Assembly: GCA_964432985.1 (NCBI GenBank)
Contig: CAYSPT010000046.1
Span: forward strand, 1-39,801
Source of the DNA: CAYSPT01 sp964432985
Lineage (GTDB): Bacteria > Muiribacteriota > CAYSPT01
DNA: 39,801 nt
Direction of reading: 5' to 3'
In this document: positions 16,526 to 26,147 of the stretch, one piece after another
How positions within the stretch are numbered: the first letter of the stretch is position 1
Layout: each line of letters starts with the position of its first letter
Notes under the pieces: model-generated
What the model was told of the DNA's origin: nothing
Seen by the model: the letters and a program-made list of their open reading frames with translations, nothing else
Database searches by the model: none
Program-made: the position numbers and the translations under genes

Positions 16526-17939
16526 ATCAAAACGTTTGTTTCACACGCTTTTCTGCTACGGACTCGTACCCGCCGTCTTCTGCCTGGCGGCCGTGTTTGT
16601 CCGGCCGATCGCCGCCGCGCCCGGGCCGTCGGGCGGGCCATCCAGGCTCGCGTTGTACTCTTCGTTGATGACCCGGCTGTCCGACAAGCCATTCACCGAA
16701 TCTGATCATTTCCGCACGATACAGCACTTCTGGAGACATTACCGGACCCCTGATGACAATGACCCGCTCAAAACCGACCTCATCAAGGAGTATGAACAGG
16801 CCCTGGAGCAGATGCCGAAGTGTGTTGGCCTTCTGAACGCCGCCCTGCAGAATTCCGGCTGCCTCAAACACACATTGTCCACCGAAGAGAAGGCCGCCTT
16901 CGCAAAAGAACTTTCCGCTTCCATGAAGGCCAGGAGCGGTGTAATTAGGGAGATCGTCCGCACTCTTAGCGGTTATTCCCTGTTTCTCGATAGCCGGAAG
17001 AAAAAGAAACAGGGCATTCTCTGCCTGATGCTCTGCTTCTCGCTGCTCGGCGACATAGAATCACTGTTTGATTTTCTGCCGGAACCGGACAGTACGAGTC
17101 TCGGGACAGACCCGTATTTTGCCCACGTCATGGTGATCTCGACGCTGGCGCACTGCTATGATATTCTGGCCGGAAAGGTAACGAACAACGCCTATAGCGG
17201 AAAAATACTGCAACGTCTGGCCACGCTGCCGGACAGTGTCACCAGGCGCCTGACGCCGTGGGATTCCATCCTGGATGGTCTTTATCGGTACAACAGCAGC
17301 ATTATCCGCCTGATGAGAACCCTGAAGCCCATGCCCGGCGGTATGCACTTCTTGTGCAGGGACAAGGAAACGGAGGGACTGTTCCTCCACGAAGTCAAGC
17401 AGCGGCCCTGCGCTATCGAACTGGTGACCATGTACATGAACCACGCCATCGGCGAGTGGGCGGACATTATAAGGCGCGCCAAGGAAGCGTTCATCCACCC
17501 GTATGGTAAACGCCAGGAGCTGCTCAAATCGGTTTACGACGACCTACTGGCCTACAAATACCACAATCTGATAAACCACATCATCATTCCCAACTTCCAG
17601 CGCAGCGACCAGAACGTCGTACGCTGCCTGACCATGGGGCGGTTTGCAGAAACAGCCTGTCTGCTCGAACTGTACCGGGAGCAAACCGGTACCTACCCGG
17701 ACAACCTCGAATCAATCATCGAAGGTACCGTACCAGACGATCCCTTCACCGGACAGCCATTTGTGTATTACCGCTTCAACGACGAGTACGTGCTGGTAAG
17801 CGGCAGCGGCGATTCAGCCGTCACGCTGACAGAAACACAAGTACTGGAATCTCTGGCAAACAGGCATATTGACGCAGAGGGCGACGATTTCATCTATTCC
17901 AGCACCAGTGGTCTTCTAAAAAACTACGGCAGCTATTGA
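16506..17939 (+). CDS. Exported protein of unknown function with 'TYP..L' C-terminal domain
   Basis: The 477-residue protein has an N-terminal signal peptide or anchor (TLFCYGLVPAVFCLAAVFV). A mostly helical middle follows. The C-terminal ~100 residues read ETACLLELYREQTGTYPDNL, then DDPFTGQPFVYYRFNDEYVL, a pattern (a helix, 'G.YP..L..L', 'DPFtG.p..Y') shared with type II secretion pseudopilin-like domains and with exported proteins common in Planctomycetes and related groups. It overlaps the preceding gene by 20 bp and is probably its partner. No catalytic residues are recognised. Confidence 0.6.
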   Translation: MALSNPRSKRLFHTLFCYGLVPAVFCLAAVFVRPIAAAPGPSGGPSRLALYSSLMTRLSDKPFTESDHFRTIQHFWRHYRTPDDNDPLKTDLIKEYEQALEQMPKCVGLLNAALQNSGCLKHTLSTEEKAAFAKELSASMKARSGVIREIVRTLSGYSLFLDSRKKKKQGILCLMLCFSLLGDIESLFDFLPEPDSTSLGTDPYFAHVMVISTLAHCYDILAGKVTNNAYSGKILQRLATLPDSVTRRLTPWDSILDGLYRYNSSIIRLMRTLKPMPGGMHFLCRDKETEGLFLHEVKQRPCAIELVTMYMNHAIGEWADIIRRAKEAFIHPYGKRQELLKSVYDDLLAYKYHNLINHIIIPNFQRSDQNVVRCLTMGRFAETACLLELYREQTGTYPDNLESIIEGTVPDDPFTGQPFVYYRFNDEYVLVSGSGDSAVTLTETQVLESLANRHIDAEGDDFIYSSTSGLLKNYGSY

Positions 17940-18004
17940 TTGACAACCGTCTTTTCATTTCCAACCCAAACGGTATCCTAAAAGGAAATATTTTGTTTAA
18001 TTTC

Positions 18005-18033
18005 TTTACATGTCATAGCGTTCATGATACACT
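18005..18033 (+). promoter_or_regulatory. Probable promoter of the HTH-PilB gene
   Basis: TTTACA (18005-18010) and TACACT (18028-18033) are 17 bp apart. Transcription would begin near 18040, inside the palindrome at 18038-18049, with a leader of ~125 nt. Confidence 0.5.
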
Positions 18034-18037
18034 ATGA

Positions 18038-18049
18038 TTGGCTAGCCAA
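18038..18049. promoter_or_regulatory. 12-bp perfect palindrome at the predicted transcription start
   Basis: TTGGCTAGCCAA is a perfect palindrome beginning 4 bp after the -10 box of the promoter above. This position is typical for a repressor operator. The regulator is unknown; the HTH domain of the downstream protein is one candidate. Confidence 0.45.
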
Positions 18050-18166
18050 GAAAATATGGTTTTGTTTGTTTCATGAGTTACCGTTACCAGTGCGCGGATG
18101 TGCATCTATCTGTGCCTGCAGCAGGTAAACTCTTGAAAAAGCTGGTATCAAAAAGGAGGTTGCACC

Positions 18167-19744
18167 ATGAATAGTGAGAAAAAACGTGACGGTCAGCAGG
18201 AACCGAACGAGAAGATACAAGGCAAACAGGATGACACGGCATCGGAATCGGGAGATCTACTCGACATGAACCAGGCCATCGAGGCTTTGAAGACCACCCG
18301 GTCCACCTTCTACCGCTGGCTGCGGGCGGGGAAGTTAAAGGGTATGAAGATCGGCCGGCAATGGAGGTTCTATCAGAAGGAAATCGACCGGTTTCTTAAG
18401 GGGGAGGAACCAACCATAGAGCTGACCGCCGACATCAATCCGCTGCTAAAAACCATCAACGGCCACCTGAAAGAGCTTACATCAAGCAGTCACCACAGTG
18501 ATAAAGCCATTGAAGAGAAAAGCCTCGTCATCGCCACGGTCAACCAAATGCTCGCCCTGGGCCATGAACTGAAAGCTTCGGACCTTCACCTGGAACCGCA
18601 CATGAAAGAGACCCTGGTCAGTCCCACCGGTATTCTCCGGTACCGCATCGACGGCGTCCTTCACACCTATGCCGAGTTCGATCCCAGGCTCCTGTCTCCG
18701 CTTATAGAGCGGTTCAAGATTCTGTCCGCCCTGGACCCGCACGTCAAGAACCGGCCCCAGGACGGGCGGATCCTGCTCAAGATCAATTTCCAGCGGGTGG
18801 ATCTCAGGGTGTGCGTTGTCATGTCCTCCACCGGCGAATCCATCGTGGCCCGCTTCCTGTGTGCAGACACCATCGATAAACGACTGAAGATAAACTCTCT
18901 GGATTTCTCCACGGAAACAGCGGGGCTCCTGCAGAAGCATGCGGGTTCTCCCTGGGGATTGATCGTGGTCACCGGCCCCACCGGCAGCGGTAAAACCACC
19001 ACCCTGTACGCGGCTTTAAACGAAGTGGCTGGGCCGAATGTCAAGACCATGACGGCGGAAGACCCGGTGGAGTTTGTGCTGCCCTGGGTCAACCACCTGC
19101 AGGCTAACAACCGTGAAGGAATCTCCCTACCGGGACTGGCCAGGACCATCATGCGCTCCGACCCCGACGTGGTGATGGTGGGAGAAGTCCGCGACTACGA
19201 AACCCTGGACATCATTCACAAGATAGCCTTGACCGGGCACCTGGTCCTGACGACACTCCACACCCTGGACACCCCGGCGGCCCTGCGCAGATTACTCGAT
19301 ATGGGCTCTTCCCCCTACGTTATCGGCGAATCGGTCAAACTGGTGGTGGCGCAGCACCTGGTCCGGAGGCTCTGCCCCCACTGCAGTGAAAAGGCCGATC
19401 TGCCCGACGATTTTCTCTATACCGTCAAGAAGCGGGCGGAAAAAGGCGGGCTCAAGGAGGGAGAGGGTGGCGGGGGGATCAGGTGGACCTTTAAAAAACC
19501 GGTGGGATGCGAGCGGTGCTCCAACATCGGCTTCAAAGGACGGGTTCCCATTGCAGAGGCCCTGGAGATGTCCCTCGAACTCTTCTCAGCCCTGCGGAGA
19601 AACGCCTCGACGGATGAGATCCGCTGCATCGCTGTAGGACAGGGAATGACCACCATGCTGGCCGACGGCATCCGGGCCGCCGCCAACGGCGTAACATCTC
19701 TGAGTGAGATCATGCGGGTCTTCGGAAACGGTTGGAGATGTTAA
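18167..19744 (+). CDS. PilB/GspE-type secretion ATPase with N-terminal excisionase-type HTH
   Basis: The 525-residue protein starts at an ATG with a strong AAGGAGG. Residues ~31-78 are a helix-turn-helix of the excisionase/MerR-like 'DNA binding domain' type (MNQAIEALKTTRSTFYRWLR, then GMKIGRQWRFYQKEIDRFL). From ~115 the protein is a GspE/PilB ATPase: SDLHLEP (138-144), Walker A GPTGSGKT (270-277), Asp box TAEDPVEF, Walker B DVVMVGEVRD, His box GHLVLTTLHT, and the tetracysteine zinc site CPHC (403-406) with CERC (448-451). Such hexameric ATPases drive pilus assembly or type II secretion at the inner membrane. The N2 domain is short and the usual long N1 domain is replaced by the HTH. No pilC, pilus subunits or secretin are next to it. 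It overlaps the convergent ABC permease gene by 4 bp. Confidence 0.9.
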   Translation: MNSEKKRDGQQEPNEKIQGKQDDTASESGDLLDMNQAIEALKTTRSTFYRWLRAGKLKGMKIGRQWRFYQKEIDRFLKGEEPTIELTADINPLLKTINGHLKELTSSSHHSDKAIEEKSLVIATVNQMLALGHELKASDLHLEPHMKETLVSPTGILRYRIDGVLHTYAEFDPRLLSPLIERFKILSALDPHVKNRPQDGRILLKINFQRVDLRVCVVMSSTGESIVARFLCADTIDKRLKINSLDFSTETAGLLQKHAGSPWGLIVVTGPTGSGKTTTLYAALNEVAGPNVKTMTAEDPVEFVLPWVNHLQANNREGISLPGLARTIMRSDPDVVMVGEVRDYETLDIIHKIALTGHLVLTTLHTLDTPAALRRLLDMGSSPYVIGESVKLVVAQHLVRRLCPHCSEKADLPDDFLYTVKKRAEKGGLKEGEGGGGIRWTFKKPVGCERCSNIGFKGRVPIAEALEMSLELFSALRRNASTDEIRCIAVGQGMTTMLADGIRAAANGVTSLSEIMRVFGNGWRC

Positions 19745-21048
19745 TACCGGATCCACCTGATAATCTCTTTGAACGACGGCCGTTTACCGTACATCAGAAT
19801 ACCGGTGCGGAACACCCGGGCGGTGATCCACACCAGGACGATGTCGGTGATAAAAACCAGCAGCAGCGATAGGCTGGCCTCGGTGAGGATACCGGTGTAA
19901 ACCTGGGCGCTGGGGGCGATGAACATGATCCGCATCATCATCATGGTAGGAGCGCAAAACGGTATGTACGACGCCACCTGTGCCCAGGGGATGTAGGGAT
20001 TCTGAGCCACCGAGGAGCCCACCATCACCGGCAGTATCAGCAGAATCGATACGGGGAAGATAAAATGCTGGGCTTCTTTATCGCTGGTGACGATGGAACC
20101 TATCAGGGCGAACAGGCTGGAATACATCAGGTAACCGCCCACGAAAAACAGCACGAAGAAAACAGCGATAAGCGGGTGAAAAACTATTCGGCCGACCGAT
20201 GGATCTATGTCGAGTGAGGTCGATTTCCCGACAAAATAGATGAACGCCCCGATGACCGTCCAAATGCTCACCTGGGTAACCGCCGCCGCTCCCAGCCCTA
20301 TAACTTTACCAAGCATCAACTGGAACGGCGAAATGGATGACACCAGCACCTCCATGATCCGGCTGCTCTTCTCCTCGATGACCGAGCGCATCAGCGTGGT
20401 GCCGTAAGTCATCAGCATAGTGTACATCATCATGATAAAGATGAGGGCGGCAAAGAACTTGACCATGAAGGGGATGGATTCTCCCCGGGTGTCCTTGACA
20501 GTGAGGCTGAGCCGCCGGGTGAGGTGCAGGACGTCCTTGACCGGAAGGTTGATCTTTTCCTCCTTGAGCCGCCGTGAGGCCAGGATAGTGGAAAGCTCTT
20601 TTTCAAATCGCCGGAAGGTGTGGAAGTTGTCCGAGTTGGTAACCAGGTAGAGGTTGCCGTCATCACGGTGGGGCTCAGGCAGAAGCACCATGAAGTACTT
20701 GATCTCCTTCTCGGATACCTGCCTGGAGAGTTCATCATTCAGCTCTTTGAAACGGTCCGCCTCCGTCATGGGCACATCCAGTACTTTGGTGACCGTGTAA
20801 GACGCTTTGTCGGTATCGCCGATGGTGTACTTTTTCAAAGCTTCAATCAGCTCATCCGCCACGCCACCGCTGCCACGGTCGATGATGGCCAGCTTCTCGC
20901 TCACCGCCTCCTCCTTGGTGGCTAGGGCGGCGGGAAGCACCATGAGTGCGGTCATCAAGGCGGGCATGAGAAAGGTCATGATCAGGAATGTCTTCTTTTT
21001 CACCACCTGGGCAAACTCGTGCTTGAGCACGACGACGCATTTATGCAA
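19741..21048 (-). CDS. natB: ABC-2 type transporter permease, NatB-like
   Basis: I chose the TTG at 21048, which has GGGGG about 8 nt upstream and gives 435 residues; a GTG at 21057 is possible. Both start inside the last codons of the ATPase gene, so the two are translationally coupled. The N-terminal helix (KKKTFLIMTFLMPALMTALMV) is followed by a large extracytoplasmic loop (~45-190), then five or six membrane helices, the layout of NatB and related sodium- or drug-export permeases. The motif VIEEKSSRIMEVLVSSISPF is typical of this family. It should form the membrane part of an exporter with the NatA-like ATPase. The transported substrate cannot be assigned. Confidence 0.82.
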   Translation of the reverse strand: MHKCVVVLKHEFAQVVKKKTFLIMTFLMPALMTALMVLPAALATKEEAVSEKLAIIDRGSGGVADELIEALKKYTIGDTDKASYTVTKVLDVPMTEADRFKELNDELSRQVSEKEIKYFMVLLPEPHRDDGNLYLVTNSDNFHTFRRFEKELSTILASRRLKEEKINLPVKDVLHLTRRLSLTVKDTRGESIPFMVKFFAALIFIMMMYTMLMTYGTTLMRSVIEEKSSRIMEVLVSSISPFQLMLGKVIGLGAAAVTQVSIWTVIGAFIYFVGKSTSLDIDPSVGRIVFHPLIAVFFVLFFVGGYLMYSSLFALIGSIVTSDKEAQHFIFPVSILLILPVMVGSSVAQNPYIPWAQVASYIPFCAPTMMMMRIMFIAPSAQVYTGILTEASLSLLLVFITDIVLVWITARVFRTGILMYGKRPSFKEIIRWIRY

Positions 21049-21976
21049 GGGAGGCACCCCCTGCCTGCTCAGGCGGCTGGTCCGTTTCGGCCCCGGCCAG
21101 GTTGATGAAGATGTCGTACAACGACGGCTCCATCACCTCGAAGCGTCTCACTTTGACCCGATTGACGATTTCCTTGATCAGGCTGTCAACTTCCGCCTGG
21201 TCGGTCAGACGGACCTCGATGTAGTTGTTGAACTCGGTCACTGCCCCGACCCCGGGAAGTTTCCTGATAAATGCGCCGTCCCCTTCCATGACCACGTGCA
21301 GCGAGTTTCGGCCGAAGGTGGCCTTGACCTCGGGCATAGACCCGTCGATGACCTTTTTACCCCGGGAAATCATGCAGATGGAGTCACACAGCTTTTCCGC
21401 CTGCTCCATGACGTGGGTGGAGAAGAGAATCGTTTTGCCCTCCCGTTTTAAATCGAGCACTACATCTTTGATCAGCTCGATATTGACCGGATCGAGCCCG
21501 GAGAAAAGCTCATCGAGAATGATGATTTCAGGCTCGTGCATGATGGTGGTGACGAACTGGAGCTTCTGGGCCATCCCCTTAGACAGATCTTCCACGTTTC
21601 GGTGGCGGTACTCGAGAAGTCCCATCCGTTCGAGCCAGGGATCGATCCTGTCCATGGTTTTTGCACGCGGGTACCCTTTCAGTTCCGCCATGTAGATGAT
21701 GACGTCCTGAAGTTTCATCTTCTTGTACAGCCCGCGTTCCTCGGGAAGATACCCCACCCTGTTCTTGAAGGAGTCATCGATGTTCTTCCCGTCGTAGAAG
21801 ATAGATCCGGAATCGGGGGCGATGATGTTCATGATCATACGGATGGTGGTGGTCTTGCCAGCACCGTTGGGACCGATCATACCGTAGATCACACCGCTGG
21901 GGATATCCAGGGACAGATCATCTACAGCTATCTTATCATCAAACCGCTTGCAGACACCTTCGATTTTCAGGTCCAT
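21041..21976 (-). CDS. natA: ABC transporter ATP-binding protein, NatA-like
   Basis: The 311-residue protein starts at an ATG with GGAG 7 nt upstream. All ABC motifs are present: Walker A GPNGAGKTT, the Q-loop-region variant VGYLPEERGLY typical of NatA-type proteins, signature LSKGMAQK, Walker B IIILDELFSGLDP, and the H-loop STHVMEQ. A C-terminal extension of ~80 residues (after ~230) is usual in this subfamily. It powers the NatB-like permease encoded directly downstream. The substrate is unknown; Na+ efflux is established only for the Bacillus founding member. Confidence 0.9.
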   Translation of the reverse strand: MDLKIEGVCKRFDDKIAVDDLSLDIPSGVIYGMIGPNGAGKTTTIRMIMNIIAPDSGSIFYDGKNIDDSFKNRVGYLPEERGLYKKMKLQDVIIYMAELKGYPRAKTMDRIDPWLERMGLLEYRHRNVEDLSKGMAQKLQFVTTIMHEPEIIILDELFSGLDPVNIELIKDVVLDLKREGKTILFSTHVMEQAEKLCDSICMISRGKKVIDGSMPEVKATFGRNSLHVVMEGDGAFIRKLPGVGAVTEFNNYIEVRLTDQAEVDSLIKEIVNRVKVRRFEVMEPSLYDIFINLAGAETDQPPEQAGGASLA

Positions 21977-22044
21977 TGTATCTCCAGTTCGTTTCTGCCA
22001 CGTGTACGACCATGCTGCCGTTCAGCAAGGATACCAGCGGTGCT

Positions 22045-23391
22045 TCAATACCTGCTCACCAGATACTCGTAAAACGCCTGGTAATCAGCGGGCAGTGAGT
22101 CGTACTGCTCATCTAACTCCCCCAGCGCAGCCAGGCTTTCGGGAACACGGGGGGTGATGTCAAGAATTCGTGTTATTTCCTCTGGAAACTTGGCCGGGTC
22201 CGCCGTTTCAAGGCTGACGCACAACGAGTGCTCATCGAGGGGATTGGCCGCCAGATACCGAAGCAGTCCCTGCCATCCCACCGCCCCGTGAGGCTCCAGT
22301 ATGATACGTTCCTGCCGGTAGGTATCCAGGATGGTCTGACGGGTCTCCTCGTCGTTAACCGAGGTGGCGTAAATGAGATTGTTCATGGCCTCCATATCAG
22401 GCTGCTTCTTGATGACGCCGTTTTCATCCATGCTCCCACCGAAGATCTCCATGAGACGGGGCAGATTGCTAGGATGCCCCACGTTCATTGCGTTGGATAT
22501 ACACTTAAGTGACGGCTCGATTTTGCCGTATTCACCGGTACTCAGGAAGCGGGGAAACTCGTCGTTGGCGTTGGTGGACACCAGCAGTTTCCTGATTGGA
22601 AGTCCCATTTTCCAGGCAAACACGGCCCCCATCATATCGCCGAAGTTTCCTGACGGGACGGAAAAAACAATTTTTTCTCCCGGTTTGGCCAGCCTGGTGT
22701 ACGCCCAGAAATAGTAGACCGCCTGGGGTACAAGCCGGGCGATGTTTATGGAGTTGGCCGAGGTCAGGTTTAGTCCGCCCAGGCGCTGATCGGCAAAGGC
22801 ATCTTTGACCATTGACTGGGCATGGTCGAATTTACCGTCGATGGCCACCGCCTGGATATTGCTTCCCAGGGTGGTCATCTGCTTTCTCTGGTTGGCGGTT
22901 ACCTCGTCGAAGGGGAAGAGAATCACCACGTCGATGTCCGGCACCCGGTAGAAAGCGTTGGCTATGGCGGACCCGGTGTCGCCGCTGGTGGCGGTCAGAA
23001 TGAGTAGTTTTTCTCCCGGTTTCAGGCTGAAGCCCATGAGTCGAGACATCACCTGGGCGGCAAAATCCTTGAACGATGCGGTGGGACCGGTGTCGAGCCG
23101 CATGAGGTATTTGTTGTCCCTGACCATCTCCAGGTTTGGTTTGAAGTCATATGCTTCACGGCACAGGGTTTGTAACTGCTCACCTGGAATATCTTCGACG
23201 TACGGACGCAGAATGGCACAGGCCACTTCCCAGTAGTCCATCTCTACCATTCTGGACAGCAATTCCTCATCCAACAGCGGGATTTCAACAGGCATGTAGA
23301 GCCCCCTGTCGGGGGCTTGACCGGTGCGGACGGCGGTGAAAAAGTCCACTTCTGGAACATGATGGTTGGTACTGTAAAATTTAAGACTCAC
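22045..23391 (-). CDS. thrC: Threonine synthase
   Basis: The 448-residue protein starts at a GTG with AGGAGT 7 nt upstream. It is a PLP-dependent fold-type II enzyme that converts O-phospho-homoserine and water to threonine and phosphate. The PLP lysine is K108 in TGPTASFKDF. Other hallmarks are TATSGDTGSAIANAF and SVPSGNFGDMMGA for phosphate binding, and the N-terminal YSTNH and DRGLYMP of the class 2 (E. coli-like) threonine synthases. Length matches that class. It follows hom by ~100 bp. No homoserine kinase gene (thrB) is in the window. Confidence 0.95.
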   Translation of the reverse strand: MSLKFYSTNHHVPEVDFFTAVRTGQAPDRGLYMPVEIPLLDEELLSRMVEMDYWEVACAILRPYVEDIPGEQLQTLCREAYDFKPNLEMVRDNKYLMRLDTGPTASFKDFAAQVMSRLMGFSLKPGEKLLILTATSGDTGSAIANAFYRVPDIDVVILFPFDEVTANQRKQMTTLGSNIQAVAIDGKFDHAQSMVKDAFADQRLGGLNLTSANSINIARLVPQAVYYFWAYTRLAKPGEKIVFSVPSGNFGDMMGAVFAWKMGLPIRKLLVSTNANDEFPRFLSTGEYGKIEPSLKCISNAMNVGHPSNLPRLMEIFGGSMDENGVIKKQPDMEAMNNLIYATSVNDEETRQTILDTYRQERIILEPHGAVGWQGLLRYLAANPLDEHSLCVSLETADPAKFPEEITRILDITPRVPESLAALGELDEQYDSLPADYQAFYEYLVSRY

Positions 23392-23442
23392 CAGATGTAC
23401 TCCTTATTCCGCAGTAATACCAATCACTGTTCCGCTAAAACA

Positions 23443-23526
23443 GGAATCTCCGGCTCCCTGGGCAGCTGTTTGGGCTTGGCCAGAATACCAGTGTTCATAG
23501 GGGAATCTCCGGCTCCCTGGGCAGCT
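23443..23526. repeat. 25-bp direct repeat, 59 bp apart, at the 3' end of hom
   Basis: GGAATCTCCGGCTCCCTGGG plus CAGCT occurs at 23443-23467 and again at 23502-23526. The second copy encodes the last residues of homoserine dehydrogenase (LPREPEIP). The first, beyond the stop codon, would encode the same peptide followed by VLAEQ and a stop, and looks like the older end of the gene. Confidence 0.85.
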
Positions 23527-24835
23527 TGCGGCTTTCCTCAACCCTGATGATGGAATGGATGGCCTCCACGCAATCAAGAGTGCCGATAGCCGAAGCCGCC
23601 TGGCGCATGTTGAGCTCTTTCTCTTCGGTGGTGAGCAGCACGTACTCACAGCCTTCGCCGTACTCACGGCCCTGACGGTGGGCCAGAGAAGCTATACCAA
23701 TTCCGTGCTCGGCCAGGACCGCCGTAATCCGCGCCAGCGCATCGGTGGCCGGTCCGAGCCGGAGCCTGACGAAGTGATGACACAGCACATCGTAGATGGG
23801 TACCACCTCGACTTCCCCGGTAAAATCAATCTCGACACCGGTGCTTTCAACTCTGATTCCCCGCTGGTAGCGGGCAGCGGTAACCACGTCCCCCAGGACT
23901 GCACACGAGGTGGGCCAACGGCCGGCCCCCAATCCGTAAAGAAGCAGGGGACCGCTGGTTTTTCCCCTCATGTACACGGCGTTGAATGCTTCCTGAACAG
24001 AAGCCAGAAGGTACTCTTTGGGAATGAGCGTCGGGTGGACCCTGACATCCAGCTTCCCGTCCACGCTGCGGGCGATAGCCAGGAGCTTGATGACATACCC
24101 CAGACGCTCGGCTTCCTGGTGATCTTCCGCTGACACCCGCTCGATACCTTCGACATAAATGGTGCTCCAGTCAACCCATCGCCGGAAAGCGGAACTGGAC
24201 AGGATTGATATCTTTTGGGCGGCATCAGTTCCGTTTACATCCAGGGTTGGGTCCGATTCAGCGTATCCCCGCTGCTGCGCAACGGCCAGGGCCGAGTCGT
24301 AATCAAGCCCGTCACGGTTCATCATGGTCAGCATGAAGTTGGTAGTGCCGTTAAGTATGCCCATGATGAATTCGACCCTGGTTGCGACCAGTCCCGAACG
24401 GATGGTCCTCAAGACGGGAATTCCGCCGGCCACGCTGGCTCCATAGAGGACCAACCGGCGGCACCGGCTGGCTTTTTGCAGGATCTCCCGTCCCCGGGTA
24501 GCCATGAGCAGCTTGTTGGCGGTAACCACGTGTTTGCCGTGTTCGAGCGCTTCAAGCACCAGGGAGGCGGCCGGTTCTTCACCGCCAATGACTTCCACCA
24601 CGATATCCACGTCCGGATTGGTGATCACCTGCGAAGCATCTGCCGATACCAACTCGGCCGGAACACCCAGAGCCTCAGCCTTAGAAGAATCCGACTCGGC
24701 CACCGCTGCCAGGCGAAGCGGACCAGCGGAGCGCTCCTCAAATAAACCGGGATCGGCCATCAGCTGCGAGGCAACACCACCCCCAACGGTTCCCAAGCCG
24801 AGCAATCCTACACCGATAGACACATTATCAGTCAC
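23495..24835 (-). CDS. hom: Homoserine dehydrogenase with ACT domain
   Basis: The 446-residue protein starts at a GTG with GGAGT 8 nt upstream. It reduces aspartate-semialdehyde to homoserine with NAD(P)H. The nucleotide-binding loop is GLLGLGTVGGGV (9-20). The catalytic core follows with NKLLMATRG, the GGIPVLRTIRSGL segment, and LNGTTNFMLTMM, typical of this family. The last ~80 residues (GIASLAHRQGREYGEGCEYV onward) form an ACT domain, which usually gives threonine feedback inhibition. It is monofunctional, with no aspartokinase part. It is followed by thrC, so both serve threonine synthesis. Its last codons were altered by a 59-bp duplication. Confidence 0.95.
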   Translation of the reverse strand: MTDNVSIGVGLLGLGTVGGGVASQLMADPGLFEERSAGPLRLAAVAESDSSKAEALGVPAELVSADASQVITNPDVDIVVEVIGGEEPAASLVLEALEHGKHVVTANKLLMATRGREILQKASRCRRLVLYGASVAGGIPVLRTIRSGLVATRVEFIMGILNGTTNFMLTMMNRDGLDYDSALAVAQQRGYAESDPTLDVNGTDAAQKISILSSSAFRRWVDWSTIYVEGIERVSAEDHQEAERLGYVIKLLAIARSVDGKLDVRVHPTLIPKEYLLASVQEAFNAVYMRGKTSGPLLLYGLGAGRWPTSCAVLGDVVTAARYQRGIRVESTGVEIDFTGEVEVVPIYDVLCHHFVRLRLGPATDALARITAVLAEHGIGIASLAHRQGREYGEGCEYVLLTTEEKELNMRQAASAIGTLDCVEAIHSIIRVEESRKLPREPEIPL

Positions 24836-24843
24836 TAATCAAA

Positions 24844-24905
24844 CTCCACTTTCTACGCCCGGTCAATGTCCACCGGACATTGTCCGCACTTGCTTGAGGG
24901 CGGGA
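24844..24905 (-). promoter_or_regulatory. hom leader block with inverted repeat
   Basis: On the minus strand this leader holds TCCCGCCCTC-A-AGCAAGT, then an 11-bp inverted repeat with one mismatch (24861-24871 with 24875-24885, 3-nt loop), then GTAGAAAGT and the GGAGT ribosome binding site. The flanking blocks recur upstream of the gene at 14279-14902. Confidence 0.45.
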
Positions 24906-25011
24906 TTGACAGACCCTGATACTGAATCATGTCCTACAAACCAATAGATTGTGAATACTTTCTTGGGTTTCCACTCTTCACAAAAACGCTAAAAAGCAAG
25001 ACCTGACCCCA

Positions 25012-25923
<912 letters not shown>

Positions 25924-26078
25924 AGTATTGCAGCACCTTACCTTCCATATGAGCACGACGGCTGTGTGCTAACCCGAAAAATACAGTAAATTTTTATTAC
26001 GGTTAGGAATCAACCGCATTTTCCGGATTAATCAACATCCCTAATTTCGTCTTTTTCCATCATTCGGTCTCTGCCTTT

Positions 26079-26147
26079 CCTAACCGTCCTGGCCGGAGCC
26101 GCATTGCAAATCTGATTTACGGAAAGCCCAACCTAACCACCCTGGCC
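26079..26147. repeat. 16-bp direct repeat at the 3' end of gcvPB
   Basis: CCTAACCGTCCTGGCC (26079-26094) and CCTAACCACCCTGGCC (26132-26147) are 53 bp apart and differ at two positions. The second contains the stop codon and last codons of gcvPB; the first is a downstream copy that includes the stop. Confidence 0.65.

Noticed and set aside
24907..24935. TTGACA as a promoter in the hom-PfkB gap
   Set aside because: It lies on the plus strand, against both flanking genes, and no -10 box is found 16-18 bp downstream.
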